Made by a program: the position numbers and the translations under genes
Notes under the pieces: model-generated
What the model was told of the DNA's origin: nothing
Database searches by the model: none
What the model saw: only the letters and a program-made list of their open reading frames with translations
NCBI GenBank assembly: GCA_964458555.1
Contig: CAYWJH010000023.1
Location: forward strand, 1-37,724
Length of the DNA stretch: 37,724 nucleotides
Source of the DNA: SLST01 sp964458555
Lineage (GTDB): Bacteria > Spirochaetota > Spirochaetia > DSM-27196 > SLST01
Reading direction: 5' to 3'
Shown here: piece by piece, positions 1 to 7,046 of the stretch
Position numbering within the stretch: position 1 is the first letter of the stretch
How the letters are laid out: each line of letters opens with the position of its first letter

Positions 1-1390
1 TGATCGTGTCTGCGAAGAAGTAGGGCTCCTGCAGCACGACGCCCATCCGCGTGCGGAGCGAGTTGGCCTCCATGTCGCGGACGTCGACCCCGTCGACCTT
101 GATACCTCCGCTTCGCACGTCGTAGAAGCGCGAGAGCAGGTTCACGAGCGTCGTCTTGCCGGCGCCGGTGGGCCCGACGATCGCGATGACCTGGCCGCGC
201 TTCGCCTCGAGCGAGATGTCCTGCACCACCGTTTGCCCGGGCTCGTAGCCGAAGGTCACGCGATCGAACTCGACGTGTCCGTCGACCTCGTCGAGGCGGA
301 GCGCCTCGGGTCTATCAACGATCTCCGGCCTGCTGTCGAGTACCTCGAAGACGCGCTCGGCGCCGGCGAGCGCCGACTGGATGAGGTTGTAGACCTGCGT
401 GATCTGTCGGAGCGGTTCGAAGAATCGGTTCGAGTAGATAATGAACGCCGCGAGGAGCCCGATGGTGTAGCCACCGCCCTGCGAGACGGCGAGATACCCG
501 CCCACGCCCACGACGAGCGCGGCGGCGATTCCGTTGATGACACGCATGATCGGGTGGACGGCGAAGGAGACGATCTCCGCCCGCTTCCCCGCCTCGCGCG
601 CCTCGCGGTTGATCTCCTCGAAGACGGCGTAGCTGTCGTGTTCTTTGTGGAACGACTTGATCACGCGCACCGCGGCGACCGACTCGTTGAGGTTCGCGCT
701 GAGCTGCCCGATCATCCGTTGGTTCTCCCGGAACGCCTCGCGCACCTTCTTGCCGATGAAGCCGGTCACCCAGACGAGCAGGGGGAGCAGCGCGAACACG
801 ACGAGGCTGAGCGGCAGGTCGAGCGCGATCATCGCGATGAGCGTCACGACGAGCGAGAAGAGCCCCCCTACGAGCTCGGCGATGCCGTTGGTGAGCGCGT
901 TGTAGATCATCTCGATGTCGTTCGTCACGCGCGAGATGATATCGCCCACACCGCGGCGCTCGAAAAACGACATGGAGAGCGTCTGCAGATGGCCGAACGA
1001 CTCTTCGCGCAGCCGATAGACCATCCGGTTGCTCGCGTGCACCATGAGCGACCGGGCGAGCGCCTCCGCAAGCCAGGCACCCGTGTAGATTGCCACCACG
1101 ACGAGCATCTGCGAGACGAAGGCGCTCGCGTCCGGAGCTCGCTCGATGTGCTCGCTGATCGCGCCGCCCATCTGCGCCGGCGCGAGCGCCCGCAGTACCG
1201 AGTAGGCGATGATCCCGGCGGCCACGAAGACGAGCGTTCTCCATTCGCGCCCGAAGTACCGCAGCAGACGCACAAGCGCCGACCGGAAGTCGTTGGGCGT
1301 CTCGATCCGCATCCCGTGACCGCGGCCCGACCCCTGGCCGCCACCCGGGCGTTTCGAGGAGTCCTGTCTCCGGGAGGGGCCGTCGCTCAT
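1..1390 (-). CDS. ABC exporter half-transporter, catalytic-partner subunit (partial, C-terminus off window)
   Basis: This is a type IV (exporter-fold) ABC half-transporter: an N-terminal six-helix membrane domain, then an ATPase domain. The start ATG (1388-1390) overlaps the stop of the upstream ABC gene as ATGA, so the two are translationally coupled. 463 codons are present. Visible are the membrane domain (roughly residues 30-330), Walker A GPTGAGKTT and the Q-loop region VLQEPYFF. The reading frame then runs off base 1, so the signature, Walker B and H-loop are missing here; a full protein would be about 610-620 residues. Because the neighbour has a degenerate nucleotide site, this subunit is expected to carry the catalytic Glu, as TM288/LmrD/BmrD do (inference). 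The exported substrate cannot be read from sequence; drugs or lipids are usual for the family. Confidence 0.93.
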   Translation of the reverse strand, partial: MSDGPSRRQDSSKRPGGGQGSGRGHGMRIETPNDFRSALVRLLRYFGREWRTLVFVAAGIIAYSVLRALAPAQMGGAISEHIERAPDASAFVSQMLVVVAIYTGAWLAEALARSLMVHASNRMVYRLREESFGHLQTLSMSFFERRGVGDIISRVTNDIEMIYNALTNGIAELVGGLFSLVVTLIAMIALDLPLSLVVFALLPLLVWVTGFIGKKVREAFRENQRMIGQLSANLNESVAAVRVIKSFHKEHDSYAVFEEINREAREAGKRAEIVSFAVHPIMRVINGIAAALVVGVGGYLAVSQGGGYTIGLLAAFIIYSNRFFEPLRQITQVYNLIQSALAGAERVFEVLDSRPEIVDRPEALRLDEVDGHVEFDRVTFGYEPGQTVVQDISLEAKRGQVIAIVGPTGAGKTTLVNLLSRFYDVRSGGIKVDGVDVRDMEANSLRTRMGVVLQEPYFFADTI

Positions 1391-3150
1391 GCTCGAATCT
1401 CCGCGCTCTGCGTCTGGTGGATCTCCCGGTACATCTGGTTCCCGGCGAGAAGCTCGTCGTGCGTCCCCTGCGCGACGACCCTGCCCTCGTCGAGGATGAT
1501 GATCCGATCGGCCATCCTGACCGTGTTGATCTTCTGGCTGATGATGATGACCGTCTTGTCGGCGAGTCTGCGGTAGAGGTTGGCGACGATTCGCCGTTCG
1601 GTCTGTGCGTCGAGCGCTGAGGTGACGTCGTCGAGGATGAGGACGTCGGGGTCGGCGAGGATCGCGCGCGCAATAGCCACCCGCTGGCGCTGTCCGCCGG
1701 AGAGGCCCGCGCCGCGCTCGCCGACGTGCTCGTGCCAGCCGTGCTCCTTTTCCTCGATGAACTCGAGCGCGCACGCGAGCTCGGCGGTGTCGCGCATCGC
1801 CTCGTCGGGCTCGTCGCTCGCACCACCCCGGTAGGCGTAGCCGACGTTTTCCAGGATCGACCCGGAGAGCAGGACCGTCTCCTGGAGCACGAGCGTGACC
1901 CGTTCGCGCAGCGTGCGCATCGAGAGCGTCCGCACGTCGTGCCCGTCGAGCGAGACCGTCCCGGAGGTCGTGTCGTAGAGCCGGGGAACAAGCGCTGCGA
2001 GGCTCGTCTTCCCGGAGCCGGTTCTGCCCAGGACGCCCACCTTTTCCCCGGGCGCGATGTCGAGTGAGATGCCGTCGACCGCCGGCTCGCCTTCACCGTA
2101 GGCGAAGGAGACGTCGTGGAACTCGATCCGCCCGCTCAGTGTCTCGAGGTCGCGCGCATCCGCGGGCTGCTGTACGTGCGGCTGATCGCCCATGAGCTCC
2201 TCGATCCGCGTCGCCGAGGCAACCGCCATCGTGAGGAACTGGAGCGTCATCCCCAGCGCGATGATGGGCCACATCGCGCGCAGCGCGTAGCCCTGGAAGG
2301 CGAGCAGCTGCCCCAGCGTGAGACCCATCGATCCCGGGCTCAGCATCCCTTCGAGCACCTGCAGGCCGCCGAACCAGGTCGGTAGGACGATAGCCATCTG
2401 GCCCAGGAAGAAGACGAAGGGAAACGCGATCGCGAACGTGTAGCCCACCTGCAGCGAGAGTCTGAGAAAGGCGTCGTTGCGCTCGCGAAACCGCGCTTCT
2501 TCGTGTTCCTGTCGAGCGAAGGCGCGCACGACCTTCGCGCCCGAGAGGTTTTCCTGGATGCGATTGTTCAGCGCGTCGAGCCGTTCGCGGAGCTTCATAA
2601 TGAGCGGGCGCAGGAAATGCGCGAAGATGAAGAAGACCGCGAGCGTGCCGGGCAGGACGACGATCATGATGCGGCTGAGCTGCGGATTCTTCGCGTACAT
2701 GAAGGCGAGGCTTCCCACGAGCGTCACCACCGACTGGATCAGCATGAGCAGGCCCATGCGGATAAACATCCGGATCGTGTTGACGTCGGAGTTCGTCCGG
2801 ACGAGCAGCTCGCCGGTTCGCCAGCGGTCGAGGTTGCCGAACGAGAACGATACGATGCGGTCGTAGAGATCGTTGCGGATGTCGTAGCTCATGCCCTGAC
2901 CGGCTCGTACGAGCAGGACGCCGCTCGCGAGGTGGAGGCCGCCGGTGAGGATCGCCGCGGCGAAGAGCAGGAGCGCCGAGACGACGACCGACCGGACGTC
3001 GCCCTGCGAGATCCCGAAGTCGACCGCGTGCTGGATGATCTCCGGCTGTACGAGGTTCATGCCGGTCGCGAGCAGGGTGAGCAGGAGCGAGACGAGCACG
3101 ACGCTGCGATAGGCGCGCAGGTAACGGAAGAGTCGCAGGAGCGAGCCCAT
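1387..3150 (-). CDS. ABC exporter half-transporter with degenerate ATPase site (TM287/LmrC-like)
   Basis: A 587-residue ABC half-transporter with an N-terminal membrane domain (about residues 1-320) and a C-terminal ATPase domain. Walker A is GRTGSGKTS, the signature is LSGGQRQR, Walker B is VLILDDVTSALD and the H-loop region is IIISQKINTV. Canonical exporters have Glu after the Walker B Asp and His in the H-loop; here these are Asp and Gln. The same substitutions mark the degenerate subunit of heterodimeric exporters such as TM287/288, so this protein very likely pairs with the product of the overlapping downstream gene. The start at 3150 was chosen because GGGGGAG lies just upstream and the membrane domain begins at once (MGSLLRLFRYLR). 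A longer frame up to 3264 has no site and an unlikely N-terminus. Confidence 0.95.
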   Translation of the reverse strand: MGSLLRLFRYLRAYRSVVLVSLLLTLLATGMNLVQPEIIQHAVDFGISQGDVRSVVVSALLLFAAAILTGGLHLASGVLLVRAGQGMSYDIRNDLYDRIVSFSFGNLDRWRTGELLVRTNSDVNTIRMFIRMGLLMLIQSVVTLVGSLAFMYAKNPQLSRIMIVVLPGTLAVFFIFAHFLRPLIMKLRERLDALNNRIQENLSGAKVVRAFARQEHEEARFRERNDAFLRLSLQVGYTFAIAFPFVFFLGQMAIVLPTWFGGLQVLEGMLSPGSMGLTLGQLLAFQGYALRAMWPIIALGMTLQFLTMAVASATRIEELMGDQPHVQQPADARDLETLSGRIEFHDVSFAYGEGEPAVDGISLDIAPGEKVGVLGRTGSGKTSLAALVPRLYDTTSGTVSLDGHDVRTLSMRTLRERVTLVLQETVLLSGSILENVGYAYRGGASDEPDEAMRDTAELACALEFIEEKEHGWHEHVGERGAGLSGGQRQRVAIARAILADPDVLILDDVTSALDAQTERRIVANLYRRLADKTVIIISQKINTVRMADRIIILDEGRVVAQGTHDELLAGNQMYREIHQTQSAEIRA

Positions 3151-3254
3151 TAGGCGCTCCCCCCGGTATCGGTCCGTCGCGATCGCGAGATGCAGGCTGG
3201 GGTCACAGGCAGGAGGCGCATAGCGAATCGAGATCAAGGTACGCGGGCGCCAAG

Positions 3255-3566
3255 GTGGTGTCAATCAAAAGCCGGGCCGGACCCGCGGAACAGACGCCGG
3301 ATGACGCGCGGGCAGTCGGTGGTGCGCAGAGCCCTGAACCCGGGCAGACAGCCGGGGCCGAGCGGCGTGGCCGCCTGGGGAAAGCGCTCTTCGTGGCGCT
3401 CGGGCTCTTCTTCGTGGGGCTGGCAGTGGTGGGCATCGTCCTTCCGCTCATCCCCACGACGGCGCCGCTCCTGCTCGCCGCGGCGCTCGTCGTCCTGGGG
3501 ATCGTTCTCGTGGGCGTCACGCTGCATATCCTCACCCTGGAGACGGCACCCGCGGCGAAGGGGTGA
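3255..3566 (+). CDS. small two-helix membrane protein, miniature DUF454/YbaN-like
   Basis: A 103-residue protein with a GTG start (a second GTG follows at once), no strong ribosome binding site, a polar N-terminal 40 residues and two hydrophobic segments (about 44-66 and 69-92). The segment LAVVGIVLPLIPTTAPLLLAAAL resembles the first half of DUF454 (YbaN) proteins, whose hallmark is a G-x-LP-x-LPTTPFLLLA-type sequence. The last 25 residues resemble the final helix of the same family. The middle 40-50 residues of normal DUF454 proteins are absent, with no sign of a frameshift continuing elsewhere. It stands alone between the divergent ABC exporter and the Nudix gene. It may be a real minimal form or a decayed copy. 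Function unknown. Confidence 0.5.
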   Translation: MVSIKSRAGPAEQTPDDARAVGGAQSPEPGQTAGAERRGRLGKALFVALGLFFVGLAVVGIVLPLIPTTAPLLLAAALVVLGIVLVGVTLHILTLETAPAAKG

Positions 3567-3643
3567 CTGGGGCTTCGCAGGCCGGGCCGGGGCAGACCGT
3601 CGCCTTCCGAAGGTGGCGCCTGGAGCCGGTTCCGAGCCTCTGC

Positions 3644-3649
3644 TACACT
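3644..3649 (+). promoter_or_regulatory. -10 element TACACT (extended TGC) of the Nudix transcript
   Basis: TACACT preceded by TGC forms an extended -10. No convincing -35 is seen. The first ATG downstream (3657) is seven bases away, so transcription should begin at or beside that ATG. That ATG opens a 12-codon frame ending one base before the Nudix start. Confidence 0.5.
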
Positions 3650-3656
3650 GGGCGGT

Positions 3657-3695
3657 ATGAAGCAACGAGTTGTGGTCACCGGGGCGGGGGCGTAG
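3657..3695 (+). other. possible 12-codon leader ORF ahead of the Nudix gene
   Basis: ATG at 3657 opens the frame MKQRVVVTGAGA and stops with TAG at 3693-3695, one base before the Nudix ATG at 3697. The position right after a -10 hexamer and the abutting stop suggest translational coupling (a leaderless leader peptide). The residues also look like the N-terminus of a nucleotide-binding or thiolase-fold protein, so this could be the remnant of another gene. Translation is not proven. Confidence 0.35.
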
Positions 3696-3696
3696 T

Positions 3697-4464
3697 ATGG
3701 CGGTGCTCGCCTCAGAAACGAACGCGTTCGGTGGCCGGGTCGTCGACGCAGACGCGCTCACTGCCGACCCCGCCGCCTTCGAGGCAGATCTCGCCGATTC
3801 GCTCGAGGCGTGGCGTGCAGATGGCGTCAAGGTCGTGTGGCTGCAGGTGCCCATCGAGCGGTCGGAGCTCGTGCCGGTTGCCGTCACCGCCGGATTCGTC
3901 TACCACCACGCGACCGAGCGCACGCTGCAGCTGACCGCGTCCATCGAGCCCGGCTCGTACGTTCCGCCGTTCGCGACGCACTACATCGGCGCCGGCGGTG
4001 TCGTGATCGACGAAGCGCGCAACCTGCTCGTCATCCAGGAACGCCACCACCGGCGCAGGCACTACAAGCTGCCCGGCGGCGCGCTGCACCCGGGTGAGCA
4101 CATCGTCGACGCGGTGGTTCGCGAGGTGGAGGAGGAGACCGGCATCCGAACCGAGTTCGTCTCGCTCGTCTGCTTCCGACACTGGCACGGCTACCGGCAC
4201 GGGAAGTCGGATATCTACTTCGTCACGCGCCTTCGCCCGCTCACGCACGAGATCGAGCTCGACCCGACCGAGATCGCCGAGTGCTTCTGGATGCCGGTGG
4301 ACGAGTACCTCTCGCACCCGGACACGCACGCGTTCAATCGGCGCATCGTGCAGGCCGCGCTCGATCTGGAGGCGGCGGAGCGCGCCGTCCTGCGCCCGGA
4401 GTCCATCCCGGACTACGGCACGCCGGAGACCCACGAGCTCTTCTTTCCCGGGACGTGGGGTTAG
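3697..4464 (+). CDS. Nudix hydrolase with NUDT6-like pre-Nudix domain
   Basis: A 255-residue Nudix hydrolase, expected to cleave a nucleoside diphosphate linked to another moiety with Mg2+. The Nudix box is complete at residues 128-150: G, five residues, Glu134, seven residues, then REVEEETGI. Residues 1-85 hold a second recognisable module: WRADGVKVVWL, PIERSELVPVAV and GFVYHHA, which match the pre-Nudix domain of NUDT6 (FGF2 antisense protein) and plant NUDT relatives. The ATG at 3697 is used because homology to that domain begins shortly after it; GGGGG lies about eight bases upstream. The 3' end overlaps the stop of the convergent permease gene by four bases. The exact substrate is unknown. 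Confidence 0.9.
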   Translation: MAVLASETNAFGGRVVDADALTADPAAFEADLADSLEAWRADGVKVVWLQVPIERSELVPVAVTAGFVYHHATERTLQLTASIEPGSYVPPFATHYIGAGGVVIDEARNLLVIQERHHRRRHYKLPGGALHPGEHIVDAVVREVEEETGIRTEFVSLVCFRHWHGYRHGKSDIYFVTRLRPLTHEIELDPTEIAECFWMPVDEYLSHPDTHAFNRRIVQAALDLEAAERAVLRPESIPDYGTPETHELFFPGTWG

Positions 4465-5714
4465 CCTTTCACGCCGCCGGCGGTGAGCCCGCCCACGAGG
4501 TACTTCTCAAACCAGAAGAAGAGGACCATGATCGGCACCGTGATGATCACCGCTCCGGCCATGAGGAACTGCCGCGGCACCTCCTGCGAGTTGAGCGCGA
4601 CCATGCCGCGCGAGAGCGTGAAGATCTCCGGCGAATCGAGGAACATGAACGCGAACAGGAACTCGTTCCACGCGATCATGAACACGTAGAGACCCACCGA
4701 CGCGAGCGCGGGAGCGCTCAGCGGCAGAACGATCTTCGTGATCACCTGGAACCGCGTGAGCCCGTCGACGAGCCCCTGGTCCTCCACGTCTCGCGGAAGC
4801 GTCTGGAAGTAGCTCCGCAGCATGTAGAGTCCTACGGGTATCGTCATCGCGGGGTACACGACGAGCAGACCCGGCAGCGTGTCGCGAAGTCCGAGCTGAC
4901 TGAAGATGCTGTAGAGCGGAATTACGAGCACGATCGCCGGGAACATATAGATGAGCAGGATGGAGCGCGAGAAGAATTTCCGCCCGGGGAAGTGCAGTCG
5001 AGTGACCGCGTACGCGCCGAGAATCGCGGGGATCAGCGTGAGGATGACCGTGGCGATCGCGACGAACGTGCTATTGAAGATGTAGCGTCCGAAGCTGAAG
5101 CGAGTGATGACCTCGGAGTACCCGACGAGGAGGTCGCCAAGCGGCTGTGCAAAGTTGATCGAGAGGTCGGTTGGATCGCTCACGATCGCCGCTCTCGATT
5201 TCAGGCTCGATGCAAGCATGAAGTAGAACGGGACCGCGACGATCGCCAGGTAGAAGATGATGCCGACCGCGCGAAGCATCCGTACCAGGAGTTTGTCGCG
5301 GGCGTCCCGGGTGATCTTCTCCAGATTCACCTCCCGCAGCGCCTTACGGGTCATGTAGCCGGCGAGCGTAAAGACGACCAGAGGACCAGCGACGCTGACG
5401 AGCGTCGTCTCACCCATCCCGAACGGCGAAAGGCCGGCAACACCGATCCAGACGACACCGATCACAAAGCCGATGCCCGCGGAGAGGAGCGGCGACGTTC
5501 GACCTCTGAAGCGCGTGAGCGACACCGCGGGACCGAGCACGAGCCCGGATACGGCGAGCCAGAGGTAGGGCATGCGGAACTGCGCCGTGGAGAGAATGGT
5601 CATGAGGAACGCGAGCACGAACCCGAGCATGACCGAGAGAAACACACCGACGCTGACCATGACGAGGGCCCCGGGCACGGACAGCTGCGGCCGGGGAAGG
5701 TTCGTGTCGCTCAT
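4461..5714 (-). CDS. carbohydrate ABC transporter permease, MalG-like, with extra N-terminal membrane module
   Basis: Inner-membrane permease of a carbohydrate ABC importer (417 residues). The C-terminal 280 residues are a normal MalG-type domain: first helix about 149-168, the EAA loop at about 301-322 (VDG then ITKIVLPL, contacting the ATPase), and the ending LVGGLTAGGVKG typical of the family. Residues 1-130 are extra: four hydrophobic segments (about 13-42, 49-62, 75-95, 104-121) not found in ordinary MalG proteins. The start is firm, because its ATG overlaps the stop of the preceding permease as ATGA and AAAGGAGGATCAGG lies upstream. No ATP-binding gene is in this operon, so a shared MsmK/UgpC-type ATPase elsewhere is likely (inference). 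Confidence 0.93.
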   Translation of the reverse strand: MSDTNLPRPQLSVPGALVMVSVGVFLSVMLGFVLAFLMTILSTAQFRMPYLWLAVSGLVLGPAVSLTRFRGRTSPLLSAGIGFVIGVVWIGVAGLSPFGMGETTLVSVAGPLVVFTLAGYMTRKALREVNLEKITRDARDKLLVRMLRAVGIIFYLAIVAVPFYFMLASSLKSRAAIVSDPTDLSINFAQPLGDLLVGYSEVITRFSFGRYIFNSTFVAIATVILTLIPAILGAYAVTRLHFPGRKFFSRSILLIYMFPAIVLVIPLYSIFSQLGLRDTLPGLLVVYPAMTIPVGLYMLRSYFQTLPRDVEDQGLVDGLTRFQVITKIVLPLSAPALASVGLYVFMIAWNEFLFAFMFLDSPEIFTLSRGMVALNSQEVPRQFLMAGAVIITVPIMVLFFWFEKYLVGGLTAGGVKG

Positions 5715-6979
5715 TCCTGATCCTCCTTTTCAATCGTAGTGAAGTAGATGGACAGAAAGATCGCCAGGAAGATAAAGAGGATCACTGAGGTCGCCGCGCC
5801 GGCGCCGATATCCGAGCGGCCGAACGCGTTGTCGTATACGAGGATGGGGAGTGTCTTCGTCCCTGCGGCTCCTCCTGTGAGCAGGAACACGTCGTCGAAC
5901 TTGTTGAACGTCCACATGAACCGCAACAGGAAGAGCGTGGAGAGCACCGACCAGAGCTGCGGAATGGTGATATACCAGAACTGTTGAAACGGGCTCGCTC
6001 CGTCGAGGTCCGCCGATTCGTAGAGCTGGTCGTCGATCGCCTGCAGTCTGCTCAGGATGAACAGGAAGGCGAACGGAAAATAGCGCCACGCTCCGAACGA
6101 GACGATGCTGGTGAGCGCGAGCGGAATCCGAAGCGGCAGACCAAACGGCGTGAACTCGTACACCCGTTCGCTCAGGAAAGGAATCGGATTCGATATGATG
6201 CCGGCCTGCTGCAACAGCGCGTTGAGCGTACCGCTGAACGGATCGAGAAAGAACTGCCAGGTGAACGCCACCGCGATCACCGGGGCGACGTAGGGGAAGA
6301 GGAGCATTCCTCGCATGAGGCCCTTTCCCTTGAACCGATGATTCATCAGCTGTGCGGCAAACAGGCCGAGAATCAACACGCCGATCGTGCTCGCGAGCGT
6401 ATAGACGATCGTGACCCAAACCGATGGCCAGAACTGGCGCGCATCGAGCACCGTCCGAAAGTTGTCCAGGGTAAAGACCAGGTCCGTCAACGGATTTGGC
6501 GAAGTGGCGATGGCGGTGGGGTTCGTCGGCTGACCGGGAGGTGGCCCGTCGGCGAAGAACGCTTCGGTCGCGAGGTACGTGACCTCGAACATGTCGGCGA
6601 ACCCGCCTTCCCACCGATCGTAGAAACACAAGAGCCGGTTGTCCCGCACCTCGCACCGGTCGGGAGCCTGGTCCACGGTGAGCCCATCCGGGACGTTCAG
6701 CGTCAACTCGACGTCGGTTATCTCTACCTGTTGACTCGTGTTTCGGACGCGGTACTGGATCACGAGCTCGTCGCCGGGCGCCTGCGCTTCGGTGACCACG
6801 CGCTCGCGGATCTGCGGCGCCGCGCGCCGGAGATCCCCAAGCCCAACCGGCTTGAACGCGATCCAGAAGTTCGCCAAGACCGGAAAGATGATGATGGCAA
6901 ATACGATCAGCAGAGCAGGGACGAGCATCACGATGGCGAGGCGGGTCTCGACGAGGGTCATGCCGGTCAGCTTTTTCAT
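5711..6979 (-). CDS. carbohydrate ABC transporter permease, MalF-like, with Ig/DUF11-like external insert
   Basis: Partner permease of the same importer (422 residues). The first helix is about 13-42. The conserved core resumes at LDNFRTVLDARQFW (about 171-185) and runs through the EAA loop at about 321-342 (ESADLDGAS then FWYITIPQL) to the end. Between them lies an insert of about 125 residues in the position of the external P2 loop. Its part at 69-142 has the alternating hydrophobic pattern and phrases (YRVRNTS, VELTLNVPDGLTV) of a DUF11-like beta-sandwich, with Cys109 and Cys118 placed to form a disulfide. AGGAG precedes the ATG. The hairpin at 7010-7038 separates it from the binding-protein gene. 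The insert probably touches the binding protein or the sugar (inference). Confidence 0.93.
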   Translation of the reverse strand: MKKLTGMTLVETRLAIVMLVPALLIVFAIIIFPVLANFWIAFKPVGLGDLRRAAPQIRERVVTEAQAPGDELVIQYRVRNTSQQVEITDVELTLNVPDGLTVDQAPDRCEVRDNRLLCFYDRWEGGFADMFEVTYLATEAFFADGPPPGQPTNPTAIATSPNPLTDLVFTLDNFRTVLDARQFWPSVWVTIVYTLASTIGVLILGLFAAQLMNHRFKGKGLMRGMLLFPYVAPVIAVAFTWQFFLDPFSGTLNALLQQAGIISNPIPFLSERVYEFTPFGLPLRIPLALTSIVSFGAWRYFPFAFLFILSRLQAIDDQLYESADLDGASPFQQFWYITIPQLWSVLSTLFLLRFMWTFNKFDDVFLLTGGAAGTKTLPILVYDNAFGRSDIGAGAATSVILFIFLAIFLSIYFTTIEKEDQE

Positions 6980-7009
6980 GGCCTGCTCCTGGGCTGATAA
7001 AGAAACGAA

Positions 7010-7038
7010 GCCGGCATCCGCACCCTGCGGATGCCGGC
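7010..7038 (-). terminator. intergenic hairpin between binding-protein and permease genes
   Basis: A perfect 13-base-pair stem (7010-7022 with 7026-7038) closed by a CCC loop. On the minus strand it is followed by the T-rich run TTCGTTTCTTTA, as in a Rho-independent terminator. It lies just after the binding-protein stop and before the MalF-like start. Such hairpins in importer operons let some transcripts continue, giving more binding protein than permease. Confidence 0.75.
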
Positions 7039-7046
7039 CGGAATAG

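Noticed and set aside
233..1576. Long open frames on the strand opposite real genes, for example 233-1576, 10976-12988, 22424-23440 and 26445-27863.
   Set aside because: They encode Arg/Glu/Asp/His-rich sequence without family features and mirror well-supported genes. In GC-rich DNA with biased third positions such mirror frames are expected.
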